A stretch of DNA of 64,000 bases, taken from NCBI GenBank assembly GCA_036489445.1, contig DASXFV010000033.1, positions 1-64,000 on the forward strand. The letters are read 5' to 3'. A model generated the notes under the pieces. It was not told where the DNA came from. It saw nothing but the letters and a program-made list of their open reading frames with translations, and made no database searches. The position numbers were made by a program, and so were the translations under genes. Every line of letters starts with the position of its first letter. Position 1 is the stretch's first letter. This document shows positions 47,312 through 55,134 of the stretch, one piece after another. This DNA is from DAIDKA01 sp036489445 (GTDB lineage Bacteria > Pseudomonadota > Gammaproteobacteria > Steroidobacterales > Steroidobacteraceae).

Positions 47312-48220
47312 ATGCTGGCACCGTACTACCGAAGTTACGAACTGGCCTGGGAAGGCGATGAGGAGGCGCAGGCCCGCTTCCAGCGCATTCTACGTGTCGC
47401 GATCATCCTGCTGCTGCTCTTTGCCATCCTGATCGCGCTGCTGCCTGCGCCCAGGACTGCCCCGGGCGCGGCAGTCGTGCCGCCGCAGCTGGCGCGGGTG
47501 ATGATTGAAGAGCAACCGAAGCCGCCACCACCGCCGCCGAAGCCCGAAGTCAAACCGGTGCCGGTGGTGAAGCCGGTGCCCACTCCCGTGCCGCAGGTGG
47601 ACCGGGTCGCCCAGGCGCGGCGCATCGCCGAGAAATCCGGGATTGATCAGTTCAAGGACCAGTTGGCCGACCTGCGGGACAAGGTGCCCATCGATGAGGG
47701 GCAGACCAAGAATCTGACTGGCGTCGTGGGCGCGGACTCACACGCCGAGCGTTCCCTGATCACCGCCAAGGTCGGCACGGCCAGCAGTGGCATCACTTCG
47801 ACCAGCAGCCGGGGCTTTGGCAGCGGCGCCGGGTCATTGACCGGGCATGAGACCGCGACCGTTACCTCTGCCATTGCCCATTCCGGGCTGGACGACCGCG
47901 GCGCGACCCGCACCGGCAGCAGTGGCAAGGCCGCCCGCAGCCGCGAAGAAATCGAACTTGTCTTCGACCGTAACAAGGGTGCTATCTATACCCTGTACGC
48001 TCGTGCAACGCGGGAACATCCGGAGTTGCAGGGTAAAGTCGTGGTGGAGTTCACCATTGCGCCGTCCGGGGAGGTCACGATGTGCCGGATCCTGTCCTCG
48101 GAGCTGCACAATGAGGAGCTTGAGAGCAAAATTGTCGCGCGCATCAAGTCATTCCGTTTCGAGTCCAAGGACGTGGCAATCATGACGGCAACCAAAGAGA
48201 TCGAGTTCTTCCCCTCCTAA
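47312..48220 (+). CDS. AgmX/PglI- and TonB-like energy transducer
   Basis: 302 residues: short cytoplasmic N-terminus, one membrane helix (about 29-44), a Pro/Lys/Val-rich extension (residues about 66-95, EEQPKPPPPPPKPEVKPVP), a Gly/Ser-rich stretch, and a C-terminal TonB/AgmX domain from about 205 (VVVEFTIAPSGEVTMCRILSSE; VARIKSFRF). This is the domain order of TonB and of the C-terminal half of AgmX/GltJ. It should transmit motor motion to periplasmic or outer-membrane partners. GATRT at residues 197-201 is a possible flavinylation-like site. Confidence 0.88.
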   Translation: MLAPYYRSYELAWEGDEEAQARFQRILRVAIILLLLFAILIALLPAPRTAPGAAVVPPQLARVMIEEQPKPPPPPPKPEVKPVPVVKPVPTPVPQVDRVAQARRIAEKSGIDQFKDQLADLRDKVPIDEGQTKNLTGVVGADSHAERSLITAKVGTASSGITSTSSRGFGSGAGSLTGHETATVTSAIAHSGLDDRGATRTGSSGKAARSREEIELVFDRNKGAIYTLYARATREHPELQGKVVVEFTIAPSGEVTMCRILSSELHNEELESKIVARIKSFRFESKDVAIMTATKEIEFFPS

Positions 48221-48233
48221 AGGTCCCGCGCGT

Positions 48234-48593
48234 ATGAACCTGCAGTCTGAAATCGAATACTTCACCGAGCTGCGGCTGATCGACAAGGCACGTCTGCTGA
48301 ATCTGTTCCTGCATGAGCTGGCGGAGGAAGCCCGTACCACCTATGGACCGGGCAGCGAGCAGGTGCTCGACACGGCTCACCTGCGCTTCGTGAATGAACT
48401 CGTGCACCGCCTCACGCGCGTCATCGAGCAGCAGATGGCCGAGGATGCGACCCGCCCGCCCGATGACATCGTGCTGCGCATGCTGCTGTCCAGCCGCGCC
48501 GACAAGGTGGCGGAGCGGCTGGTGTTCAACGCCTACAAGCGGGCAATTCAGGGCTTTGAGAGCTTTGATACCACGATTTTGATGAATAACTGA
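48234..48593 (+). CDS. Small cytoplasmic protein of unknown function
   Basis: 119 residues, helical, charged, without signal peptide or membrane segment (MNLQSEIEYFTELRLIDKAR; FVNELVHRLTRVIEQQMAED; NAYKRAIQGFESFD). It begins 13 bases after the TonB-like gene and is the last gene of the right arm. No family is recognised. Its cytoplasmic nature sets it apart from the exported neighbours and suggests a regulatory or assembly role. Confidence 0.75.
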   Translation: MNLQSEIEYFTELRLIDKARLLNLFLHELAEEARTTYGPGSEQVLDTAHLRFVNELVHRLTRVIEQQMAEDATRPPDDIVLRMLLSSRADKVAERLVFNAYKRAIQGFESFDTTILMNN

Positions 48594-48611
48594 CCCGCGC
48601 GGCGGTCAGTT
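48588..48611 (+). terminator. Perfect 8-base-stem hairpin after the right arm
   Basis: AACTGACC and GGTCAGTT form a perfect inverted repeat with an 8-base GC-rich loop, starting inside the last codons of the small protein gene. No T run follows, so it may be a Rho-assisted terminator or an element in the ppc leader, whose coding sequence starts within a few dozen bases. Confidence 0.4.
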
Positions 48612-48625
48612 GCTGAGAGTCCATC

Positions 48626-51352
48626 CTGAAACGCCAGCAGATCCATTTTCCTCCGAAGCACGAAGCGCTGCGCGAAGACGTGCATGCACTGGGAGATCTC
48701 ATCGGCAACATGCTGCGTGAGCAGGGCGGTGCAGCGTTGCTGGCCACAGTCGAAGAGGATCGCGTCACGGCAATTCACCGTCGCGAAGGCGAGGGGGAGG
48801 GAGGGGAGCTGGCGGCGCGCGTCCGTGGGCGCCCACCGGCGCAGGCACGGGACCTGGTGCGCGCATTTTCAGCGTGGTTCCAGGCCGTGAACCTTGCGGA
48901 AAAGGTGCATCGCATCCGGCGTCGTCGCGCGTACTTCCTGGAGGACAGCGGGCGGCCACAGCCGGGTGGTATCGAGGATGCACTCGGCACGCTGAAGGCG
49001 GCCGGGGCGACCCTGGATGAGGTCCTGGCCATCCTGCCGCAGCTGAAGATTCAGCCCGTGTTCACCGCTCACCCCACCGAGTCGACCCGGCGGACCATGC
49101 TGCGCAAGCAGCAGCGCGTGGCGCAGCTGCTGCTGGACCGGCTGGATCCGACCCTGACCCCAGGAGAATCGCGCGCGGTCTGGAATCGCGTGCGCGCGGA
49201 GATCACCGCGGCGTGGCAGACCGAGGATCATCCGCGCGAACGGCTCACCGTCGCCGACGAACGCGAGCATGTGCTCTTTTATCTGGGCGAAGTACTGTAC
49301 CGGGTGGTGCCGGATTTCTACGAGGAGGTCGGCGAGGCGCTGGAGAAGCTGTACGGGGTGAATGCGGAAGCGGTGGAACTGCCGCGGATCATCAGCTTCG
49401 GTACCTGGGTGGGCGGTGACATGGACGGCAATCCGGACGTCAACGGCAAGACCATCCGCGAAACACTGGACCGACAGAACCGGGTCATCCTCAATGCATA
49501 TTTCGAGGAGTGCCAGACCCTGGCGCAGGAGCTGTCGCAGAGCGCCAGTCGGATCAGTGTCTCCTCGGGTCTCGCCAAACGCATCGACCTGTACAACACC
49601 CTGGTGCCGGGCTCGCGCTCCATCACCCCGGCGCGGCACGACCGCATGCCTTATCGGGTGTTCCTGGCACAGCTGGGTACGCGACTGCGCAATGCCCTCG
49701 AAGGTCGTCCGAATGGCTATGAGCAGGCCAGTGAGTTCGAGGCTGACATCCGTCTCATCACCGAGAGCCTGCGTGCCAACAAGGGCTGGAATGCCGGCCA
49801 TCACTCCGTGCAGCGGCTGCTGCGCCGCCTGCAGACCTTCGGTTTTCATATGGCGACCCTGGATATCCGGCAGCACACCAGCGTGCATCACCAGGTGATT
49901 GCCCAGGGCATCGGCGATCCCCACTGGCCTGACCGCACGGCCGAGGAGCGTCAGGCGCTGCTGAGCGGCGCGCTCGCCCGCGATCAGGGTCCGCGCATGG
50001 AGCTCGATCCGCAGGGTCGACGCAGCCGCGCGGTCTTTGAAGCGATGGTGCAGGGCCGCCACCGCTATGGTTCTGATGCCATTGGCTACTATGTGGTCAG
50101 CGGTGTGCAGGGCCTCGATGATGTGCTGGCGGTGCTGTTGCTGGCCAGATGGGCCGAAGCCTGGGACAAGCACTCAGGGGAGGCCGCCGTGGATGTGGCC
50201 CCAATGTTTGAATGCCTGGATACCCTGGAGCGCAGCGCCGATCTGATGCGCGAGTTGCTGGCGGATCCCACCTACCAACGGCATCTCGCGGCGCGCAGCG
50301 GCCGCCAAGGCGTGGTGCTCGGTCATGCCGACCTCAGCAAAGAGGGCGGCATCTGCAATGCACGGTATGCCATCTATCGGGCGCAGGAGGCCCTGACTGG
50401 GGCGCTCACCGGTGTGGTCGCGCACCCGGTGATTGTGCATGCCCGCGGCGGCAGCATCGCTTTGGGCGGCGGCCGGATTGATGAGCTGGTGCGTTCGGCG
50501 CCCGCCGGCACCAGCAACCCGGTACTGCGCATCACAGAGCAGGGCCAGGTGGTCAATCAAAACTATGGCCTGCGGCCGATCGCCATGCGCACGCTGGAAC
50601 GCGCCTTCAGCGCACTCGCCCTGTCAGTGGGTCAGGCGCACCGCGGCGCCCGCACCGCAGTGGATCCGGCACACCTGGTCTGCGCCGCCACGGTGGCGCA
50701 GGCGAGCCTTGCGGCGTATCGCCGCCTGGTGTTCGGCGAGGCGGGTTTCCAGGACTACTTCCGGCAGGTGACCCCGATCGATGTCATCGAGCGGATGCAG
50801 ATCGGGTCACGGGCGGCGTATCGCGCCAGTGCCACCACCATTGATTCCTTGCGCTCCGTGCCCTGGGTCTTCGCCTGGATCCAGTCGCGCCACCTGTTGC
50901 CAGGCTGGTATGGTGCCGGCGCGGGATTTGGCGCCGCCATCGCAGCGCACGGCTTGCCTGCGGTGCGGGCGGCCTGCACGCAATTGCCATTTCTGCGCAA
51001 TCTCGTGGATGACATCGAGGCCATGTTGGCGCGCGCTGATCTTGAGATCGCCCAGGCGTACCAGGAACTCGTCGATGAGCCACTGCGCCGGCATTTGACC
51101 ACCATCCGTGGCGAGTACGACAGCGCAAGACAACACATTCTGGCCCTGAAGGGCTACGCCTCGCTGCTGGATGGCGAGGCACAGCTGCAGCGCTCCATCC
51201 AACTGCGCAATCCCTACGTCGATCCCATGAACCTCATGCAGGTGGATCTGCTGCGTCGTTGGCGCGCCGCGGGGCGTGAAGACCGTGATCTGTTCGAGGC
51301 GCTGCTGGCCAGTGTCAGCGGCATCGCGCAGGGCCTGCAGAGCACCGGCTGA
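48626..51352 (+). CDS. ppc: Phosphoenolpyruvate carboxylase
   Basis: Anaplerotic enzyme making oxaloacetate from PEP and bicarbonate. Landmarks are VFTAHPTESTRRTM with the catalytic histidine, GGDMDGNPDVNGKT, and the C-terminal motifs GYSDLSKEGG-like (VVLGHADLSKEGGICNAR), FHARGGSIALGGG-like, and ending in RNPYVDPMNLMQVDLLRRW and a glycine close to the terminus. The first canonical start is GTG 48680 (890 residues), but the conserved PEPC N-terminal pattern LREDVHALGDLIG begins upstream of it. CTG 48626, six bases after GAGAG, is therefore preferred (about 908 residues); ATC 48623 is another option. Genuine gene beyond doubt; the start is uncertain. Confidence 0.93.
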   Translation: MKRQQIHFPPKHEALREDVHALGDLIGNMLREQGGAALLATVEEDRVTAIHRREGEGEGGELAARVRGRPPAQARDLVRAFSAWFQAVNLAEKVHRIRRRRAYFLEDSGRPQPGGIEDALGTLKAAGATLDEVLAILPQLKIQPVFTAHPTESTRRTMLRKQQRVAQLLLDRLDPTLTPGESRAVWNRVRAEITAAWQTEDHPRERLTVADEREHVLFYLGEVLYRVVPDFYEEVGEALEKLYGVNAEAVELPRIISFGTWVGGDMDGNPDVNGKTIRETLDRQNRVILNAYFEECQTLAQELSQSASRISVSSGLAKRIDLYNTLVPGSRSITPARHDRMPYRVFLAQLGTRLRNALEGRPNGYEQASEFEADIRLITESLRANKGWNAGHHSVQRLLRRLQTFGFHMATLDIRQHTSVHHQVIAQGIGDPHWPDRTAEERQALLSGALARDQGPRMELDPQGRRSRAVFEAMVQGRHRYGSDAIGYYVVSGVQGLDDVLAVLLLARWAEAWDKHSGEAAVDVAPMFECLDTLERSADLMRELLADPTYQRHLAARSGRQGVVLGHADLSKEGGICNARYAIYRAQEALTGALTGVVAHPVIVHARGGSIALGGGRIDELVRSAPAGTSNPVLRITEQGQVVNQNYGLRPIAMRTLERAFSALALSVGQAHRGARTAVDPAHLVCAATVAQASLAAYRRLVFGEAGFQDYFRQVTPIDVIERMQIGSRAAYRASATTIDSLRSVPWVFAWIQSRHLLPGWYGAGAGFGAAIAAHGLPAVRAACTQLPFLRNLVDDIEAMLARADLEIAQAYQELVDEPLRRHLTTIRGEYDSARQHILALKGYASLLDGEAQLQRSIQLRNPYVDPMNLMQVDLLRRWRAAGREDRDLFEALLASVSGIAQGLQSTG

Positions 51353-51357
51353 AGCTC

Positions 51358-51852
51358 GTGGATCCCGCGCACACCCTGAGCATCCGGGCCGTACGCGAGT
51401 CCGAGGTCGATCTGGTGCTCAAGTTCATCCGTGAGCTGGCCGAGTACGAACGGCTCATGCATCAAGTGACCGCCAGCCGCGATGACATTCGTGCGGCATT
51501 GTTCGGGCCGCGTCCTTATGCGGAGGCGATCTTCGGCTGCATCGACGGGGAGCCTTGCGCCTTGGCGCTGTTTTTTCATAATTTCTCCACGTTTCTGGGC
51601 AAGCCGGGGCTGTACCTGGAGGATCTATATGTCCAACCCGGCGCACGCGGCCGCGGGCTCGGCAGCCGGATGCTGGCATGGCTGGCACGCCTGGCGCTGG
51701 AGCGGGGCTGTGGCCGCTTTGAATGGGCGGTACTCGATTGGAATGAGCCGGCATTGAAGGTGTACCGCGGCTTGGGCGCGCAGGCGGCGGATGACTGGAC
51801 GCTCTACCGCATCAGCGGTGAGGCGCTGGTGACGCTTGCCGCCAAGGCCTGA
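51358..51852 (+). CDS. GNAT family N-acetyltransferase
   Basis: 164-residue cytoplasmic acetyltransferase of the GNAT fold, resembling the spermidine/diamine acetyltransferase branch: SIRAVRESEVDLVLKFIRELAEYER at the N-terminus, LEDLYVQPGARGRGLGSRML with the acetyl-CoA-binding R/QxxGxG/A loop, and RFEWAVLDWNEPALKVYRGLGA. Start is GTG 51358, five bases after the ppc stop, so it is probably cotranscribed. Substrate uncertain (polyamine or thialysine by family analogy). Confidence 0.9.
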   Translation: MDPAHTLSIRAVRESEVDLVLKFIRELAEYERLMHQVTASRDDIRAALFGPRPYAEAIFGCIDGEPCALALFFHNFSTFLGKPGLYLEDLYVQPGARGRGLGSRMLAWLARLALERGCGRFEWAVLDWNEPALKVYRGLGAQAADDWTLYRISGEALVTLAAKA

Positions 51853-51863
51853 ACCGAAGTAGA

Positions 51864-51905
51864 ACCTACCCGTCTGTAGGAAAAAAGTACCTATCTCTTG
51901 TAGGT
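51864..51905. promoter_or_regulatory. Four alternating CCTA(C)/GTAGG half-sites upstream of the sigma-54 regulator
   Basis: In the 221-base gap before the response regulator, CCTAC (51865-51869) and GTAGG (51876-51880) form one inverted repeat. ACCTA (51889-51893) and TAGGT (51901-51905) form a second. The inner GTAGG/CCTA pair is also inverted. The regular alternation suggests a dimeric regulator binding site or two small hairpins. No T tract is present, so it does not look like an intrinsic terminator for the upstream gene. Confidence 0.4.
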
Positions 51906-52073
51906 CTGCGCCTGCAGCAGCGCAAGTCGGTAATATTTTTGTAACCTGCTCCTCACGATGGAATATGCGAACCTGGAAAACGATCGGGAACGGTCGGTTT
52001 CCGGTAAGAAATACAGCGCTTGCAAAATCTACTGTAAAGTGAAGGGCTCCGCTTCCCTGATAGGCTGTTTGTC

Positions 52074-53534
52074 ATGCCCCACGCCCTTATTGTCGACGAT
52101 GACCCGGACGTAGTCGGCTGGCTGCAGGAAGTGGTGCGTCTGGAGGGATTCACTTCCAGCAGTGCGCGCACCCTGAAGGGTGCCCGAGAGCAGCTGAGCA
52201 GCAGGCGCCCGGATGTGGTGCTGACGGATCTGCGGCTGCCGGACGGCGAGGGCATCGAGCTGGCCCGCGAACTGCCGCTCTGCGATGCGCCCGAACTGAT
52301 CGTCGTGACCGGTTATGCCACGGTCGACAGCGCCGTAGCGGCCCTGCGGGCGGGGGCCACGGATTATCTGGTCAAGCCGGCGGAGCTCGATCGCGTGCAG
52401 GCGGTGCTGCGCCATGCGCGCAAGACGGCAGCCCTGCGCAGTGAAATTGGCGCGCTGCGACATGAATTGCGGCGCCTCGGACGCTTTGGCCGACTGCTGG
52501 GCAGTGCACCGGCCATGCAGTTGTTGTATGACCAGTTGGCCCGGGTGGCCCCCACTTCCGCGACCGTGCTGCTGCTGGGTGAAAGCGGCACCGGTAAAGA
52601 GCTGGCGGCGCTCACGCTGCACGAACTGAGCCGCCGGCGCGAGGCCCCCTTCCTGCCGCTGAACTGCGGCGCGGTCTCGGCCCAGCTCATTGAAAGCGAG
52701 CTGTTCGGCCACGAGCGCGGCAGCTTCACGGGCGCGGATCGTCAGCACAAGGGTTTCTTCGAGCGCGCTCATGGCGGCAGCGTCTTCCTGGACGAAGTCA
52801 CTGAAATGCCGATGGAGCTGCAGGTGAAGTTGCTGCGTGTGCTGGAAACCGGCAGTTTCAGCCGCGTCGGCGGTGTCGCACCGATCACCTGCGACGTGCG
52901 GATCATCGCGGCGAGCAATCGTGAACCGGAGCGGGCACTGGCCGAGGGCAAGCTGCGCGAGGATCTCTTCCACCGTCTGAATGTGTTTCCCGTCCGCCTG
53001 CCGACGCTGCGCCAGCGGGGCGTGGATCTTGAATTGCTCGCCCGGCACTTCCTGGCCGAGCTCAACCGGGCCGAGGGCACGGCGAAGACCTTTTCCGCTG
53101 ATAGCCTGGGAAAACTCTACCAGTACGCCTGGCCGGGTAATGTGCGGGAGCTGCGCAATCACGTGCAGCGAGCTTTCATCATGGCTGACGATGTCGTGGA
53201 GTGTGGCGTGCCGGCGGGTATGTCCCAACCCACCCCGGAGGATGATGGGGCCACCGTGACCATTCGCGTCGGCACGCCCCTGGAAGAGGTGGAGCGGCGC
53301 GTGACCCTGGCCACGCTGGCACAGTGCGGTCATGTCAAACGCAAGGCGGCGGACATTCTCGGCGTCAGCCTGAAGACACTGTACAACCGGCTCGAGGCGT
53401 ATAACGGCCGCAGCGCGCTGCAGACCGAGAGTGCTGAGGCAGGCGCCGCGGCAGACCTGACGCATGCGGCGGAGCCGGATGCCGACTTGCCTGCGCCGGC
53501 GGAACACCGGCCGGAAGAGGATCGCTGGAACTAG
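52074..53534 (+). CDS. Sigma-54-dependent response regulator (NtrC family)
   Basis: 486 residues: receiver domain with acidic residues (VDDDPD) and Asp52 as phosphoacceptor (VVLTDLRLP), AAA+ domain with Walker A GESGTGKE at 169-176, the sigma-54 contact loop GSFTGA at 216-221 (Ser replaces the common Ala) and Walker B FLDEV, and a Fis-type helix-turn-helix (KRKAADILGVSLKTLYNRL). An acidic/Ala-rich tail follows. It should activate sigma-54 promoters when phosphorylated. No histidine kinase is adjacent, so it is an orphan here. Its stop overlaps the convergent gene at CTAG 53531-53534. Confidence 0.93.
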   Translation: MPHALIVDDDPDVVGWLQEVVRLEGFTSSSARTLKGAREQLSSRRPDVVLTDLRLPDGEGIELARELPLCDAPELIVVTGYATVDSAVAALRAGATDYLVKPAELDRVQAVLRHARKTAALRSEIGALRHELRRLGRFGRLLGSAPAMQLLYDQLARVAPTSATVLLLGESGTGKELAALTLHELSRRREAPFLPLNCGAVSAQLIESELFGHERGSFTGADRQHKGFFERAHGGSVFLDEVTEMPMELQVKLLRVLETGSFSRVGGVAPITCDVRIIAASNREPERALAEGKLREDLFHRLNVFPVRLPTLRQRGVDLELLARHFLAELNRAEGTAKTFSADSLGKLYQYAWPGNVRELRNHVQRAFIMADDVVECGVPAGMSQPTPEDDGATVTIRVGTPLEEVERRVTLATLAQCGHVKRKAADILGVSLKTLYNRLEAYNGRSALQTESAEAGAAADLTHAAEPDADLPAPAEHRPEEDRWN

Positions 53535-53788
53535 GCGCGCCGGCCGCGTATCAGACGCATCACCACCGCGGTGAGCAGCCATCGCGCCGTCGGTGATGCC
53601 AGCGCGCCGCCGGCCATCTTTGCGGCCTGCAGCACCCAGGTCAAAGTCCGGTGCTGCTGCCACTGGCCAAGTGTCGCCGCCAGCGTAGTGCGTTGAACCG
53701 CCGCTTCCATTTCCAGCACCTGCAGCCGCCGGGCAATGACCGCAGCGCGTGGCACAGCGCTGCTCTCGGCGTGCACCGCGTCAGTCAT
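53531..53788 (-). CDS. Small YqjK-like protein
   Basis: About 85 residues, basic, with a hydrophobic stretch near the end (SPTARWLLTAVVMRLIRGRRA). It is third in a DUF883 (YqjD) / YqjE / this-gene series, the same order as yqjD-yqjE-yqjK in E. coli, and its size and basic charge fit a YqjK-like role, although sequence similarity cannot be judged by eye. ATG 53788 overlaps the YqjE-like gene end by eight bases. Confidence 0.68.
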   Translation of the reverse strand: MTDAVHAESSAVPRAAVIARRLQVLEMEAAVQRTTLAATLGQWQQHRTLTWVLQAAKMAGGALASPTARWLLTAVVMRLIRGRRA

Positions 53789-54176
53789 GGTCGTCTTCGG
53801 CGAAAGTTTCCAGCGCTTGCGCATCCTGGCGCAGCTGCTCCGCCAGACGGGTGAACAGTCGTTCCCGCATCGATACCCGTTTGAGGATCTGCCAGCTCAT
53901 GAGGCTGGTGAAGGCGAACAGGACGCACAACACGCCCAGGATCCACAGCCCCACCTGGCGCGGGAACATCACGGCCACCCACAGCACCATCGAGGTGCCC
54001 GCCAGCCATGCGGCAATGATGCATATGGCCGCGAGCCGCAGTTCGCGGCCCAGCGCGCTGACCTCCTGCTCAACGGCGAGGCCAAGCATTTCCAGGCGTG
54101 TCTGGCCCATGGCCAGCACCTGACGCAGCAGTGATCGGGTGCGCTCAGCGAAGCTGGCAGTGCCGGGGATGATCAT
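53781..54176 (-). CDS. YqjE-like phage-holin-superfamily membrane protein
   Basis: 131 residues with an amphipathic N-terminal helix (LLRQVLAMGQTRLEMLGLAVEQEVS), two adjacent membrane helices (LAAICIIAAWLAGTSMVLWVAVMF and GLWILGVLCVLFAFTSLMSW) and a charged C-terminus. This is the Phage_holin_3_6/YqjE architecture; despite the family name no prophage is near. It starts directly after the DUF883 gene stop. Probably an inner-membrane stress-associated protein. Confidence 0.8.
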   Translation of the reverse strand: MIIPGTASFAERTRSLLRQVLAMGQTRLEMLGLAVEQEVSALGRELRLAAICIIAAWLAGTSMVLWVAVMFPRQVGLWILGVLCVLFAFTSLMSWQILKRVSMRERLFTRLAEQLRQDAQALETFAEDDHD

Positions 54177-54524
54177 TCAGGTATACGGGTCCGGTTCTTC
54201 TGGCTCAGGGGCCGGGGCACTGCGCATGATCAGCGCGCCGACGATGAGACCGACCCCCGCGCCTATGGCAAGCGCCGCCCAGGGATTGGAGCGTACCCAG
54301 GACTCGGTGGCGGCGGCGGCGTTGCGACCGCGCTGACGAGCTTCCTGTTCCAGGTCGGCCAGCTTTTCGCGCGCCGCGCCGATGGTCTGGTTGACCCGGT
54401 TCTTGAGATCGCCCAGGGTGGCATTGCCCGCTCCAGTCGCACCCATCAGCTGCTCCGCCTGCTCAATGATCCGGCGCAGTTCGGCGGCCATGGCATCGCT
54501 GCCGGAAGTGTCGTATTCAGTCAT
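54177..54524 (-). CDS. DUF883 (ElaB/YqjD-like) membrane-anchored protein
   Basis: 115 residues: helical N-terminal region (LRRIIEQAEQLMGATGAGNATLGDLKNRVNQTI, seen as a long amphipathic helix), then the typical C-terminal anchor (WVRSNPWAALAIGAGVGLIVGALIM). In E. coli YqjD/ElaB/YgaM associate with ribosomes at the inner membrane in stationary phase. ATG 54524 has AGGAG upstream. First gene of the yqjDEK-like trio. Confidence 0.87.
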   Translation of the reverse strand: MTEYDTSGSDAMAAELRRIIEQAEQLMGATGAGNATLGDLKNRVNQTIGAAREKLADLEQEARQRGRNAAAATESWVRSNPWAALAIGAGVGLIVGALIMRSAPAPEPEEPDPYT

Positions 54525-54580
54525 CCCACGTGCTCCTGACAATATGCAATCACCCTGCAAGTATGGGGCCCATCAGCCCC

Positions 54581-55126
54581 TCAGTGTCCGTCGAAGCGCA
54601 CCAGGGACACGGTCCTGATTCCCGCGTTCTCAAGTCTGGCCGTTCCACCCAGCTCCGGCAGGTCGATAACGAATGCTGCGCCCACCACCGTGGCATCCAG
54701 GGACTGCAGCAGATGCAGCGCCGCCGCCGCAGTGCCGCCGGTGGCGATCAGATCATCCACCAGCAGCACCCGATCCCCGGGCTTGACGCCATCGGCATGC
54801 ATTTCCAGTTCATCAACCCCATATTCCAGCGAATACTCCACGCGGATCGTCGCATGGGGCAGCTTGCCCTTCTTGCGCAGCGGCACGAAGCCACTGCGCA
54901 ACCGGCAGGCCATCGCCCCACCCAGTATGAACCCCCTGGCCTCGATACCCGCAACATGCGTGATGCCGGCGTCCAACCAGGGAGCGGTCAACTCTGTGAC
55001 GGCGGTGTTCAGGGCCCCGGCGTTGCCCAGCAGGGTGGTGATGTCGCGGAACTGGATCCCGGGACGGGGATGATCGGGAATAGTGCGGATGAACGGCCGC
55101 AGATCCGTGGCAGTAATTTGAGTCAT
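54581..55126 (-). CDS. apt: Adenine phosphoribosyltransferase
   Basis: Purine salvage enzyme converting adenine and PRPP to AMP. About 181 residues with the APRT landmarks PDHPRPGIQFRDITTLL, GIEARGFILGGAMA, VPLRKKGKLPHAT and the PRPP loop VLLVDDLIATGGTA. ATG 55126 is immediately followed, on its upstream side, by the 8-base target duplication of an IS4-family element, so the natural leader and promoter were displaced by about 1.5 kb. The coding region itself is intact. Confidence 0.95.
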   Translation of the reverse strand: MTQITATDLRPFIRTIPDHPRPGIQFRDITTLLGNAGALNTAVTELTAPWLDAGITHVAGIEARGFILGGAMACRLRSGFVPLRKKGKLPHATIRVEYSLEYGVDELEMHADGVKPGDRVLLVDDLIATGGTAAAALHLLQSLDATVVGAAFVIDLPELGGTARLENAGIRTVSLVRFDGH

Positions 55127-55134
55127 AAGTACCA
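55127..55134. repeat. Target-site duplication, left copy
   Basis: AAGTACCA flanks the left end of the insertion sequence and is repeated at 56674-56681. The left copy abuts the apt start codon. Confidence 0.8.

Noticed and set aside
52029..53663. 544-codon minus-strand frame over the sigma-54 regulator
   Set aside because: Antisense of an unmistakable NtrC-family protein.
53781..54176. Prophage holin
   Set aside because: The family name is phage-holin-like, but the DUF883/YqjE/YqjK-like order is chromosomal and no phage genes are nearby.
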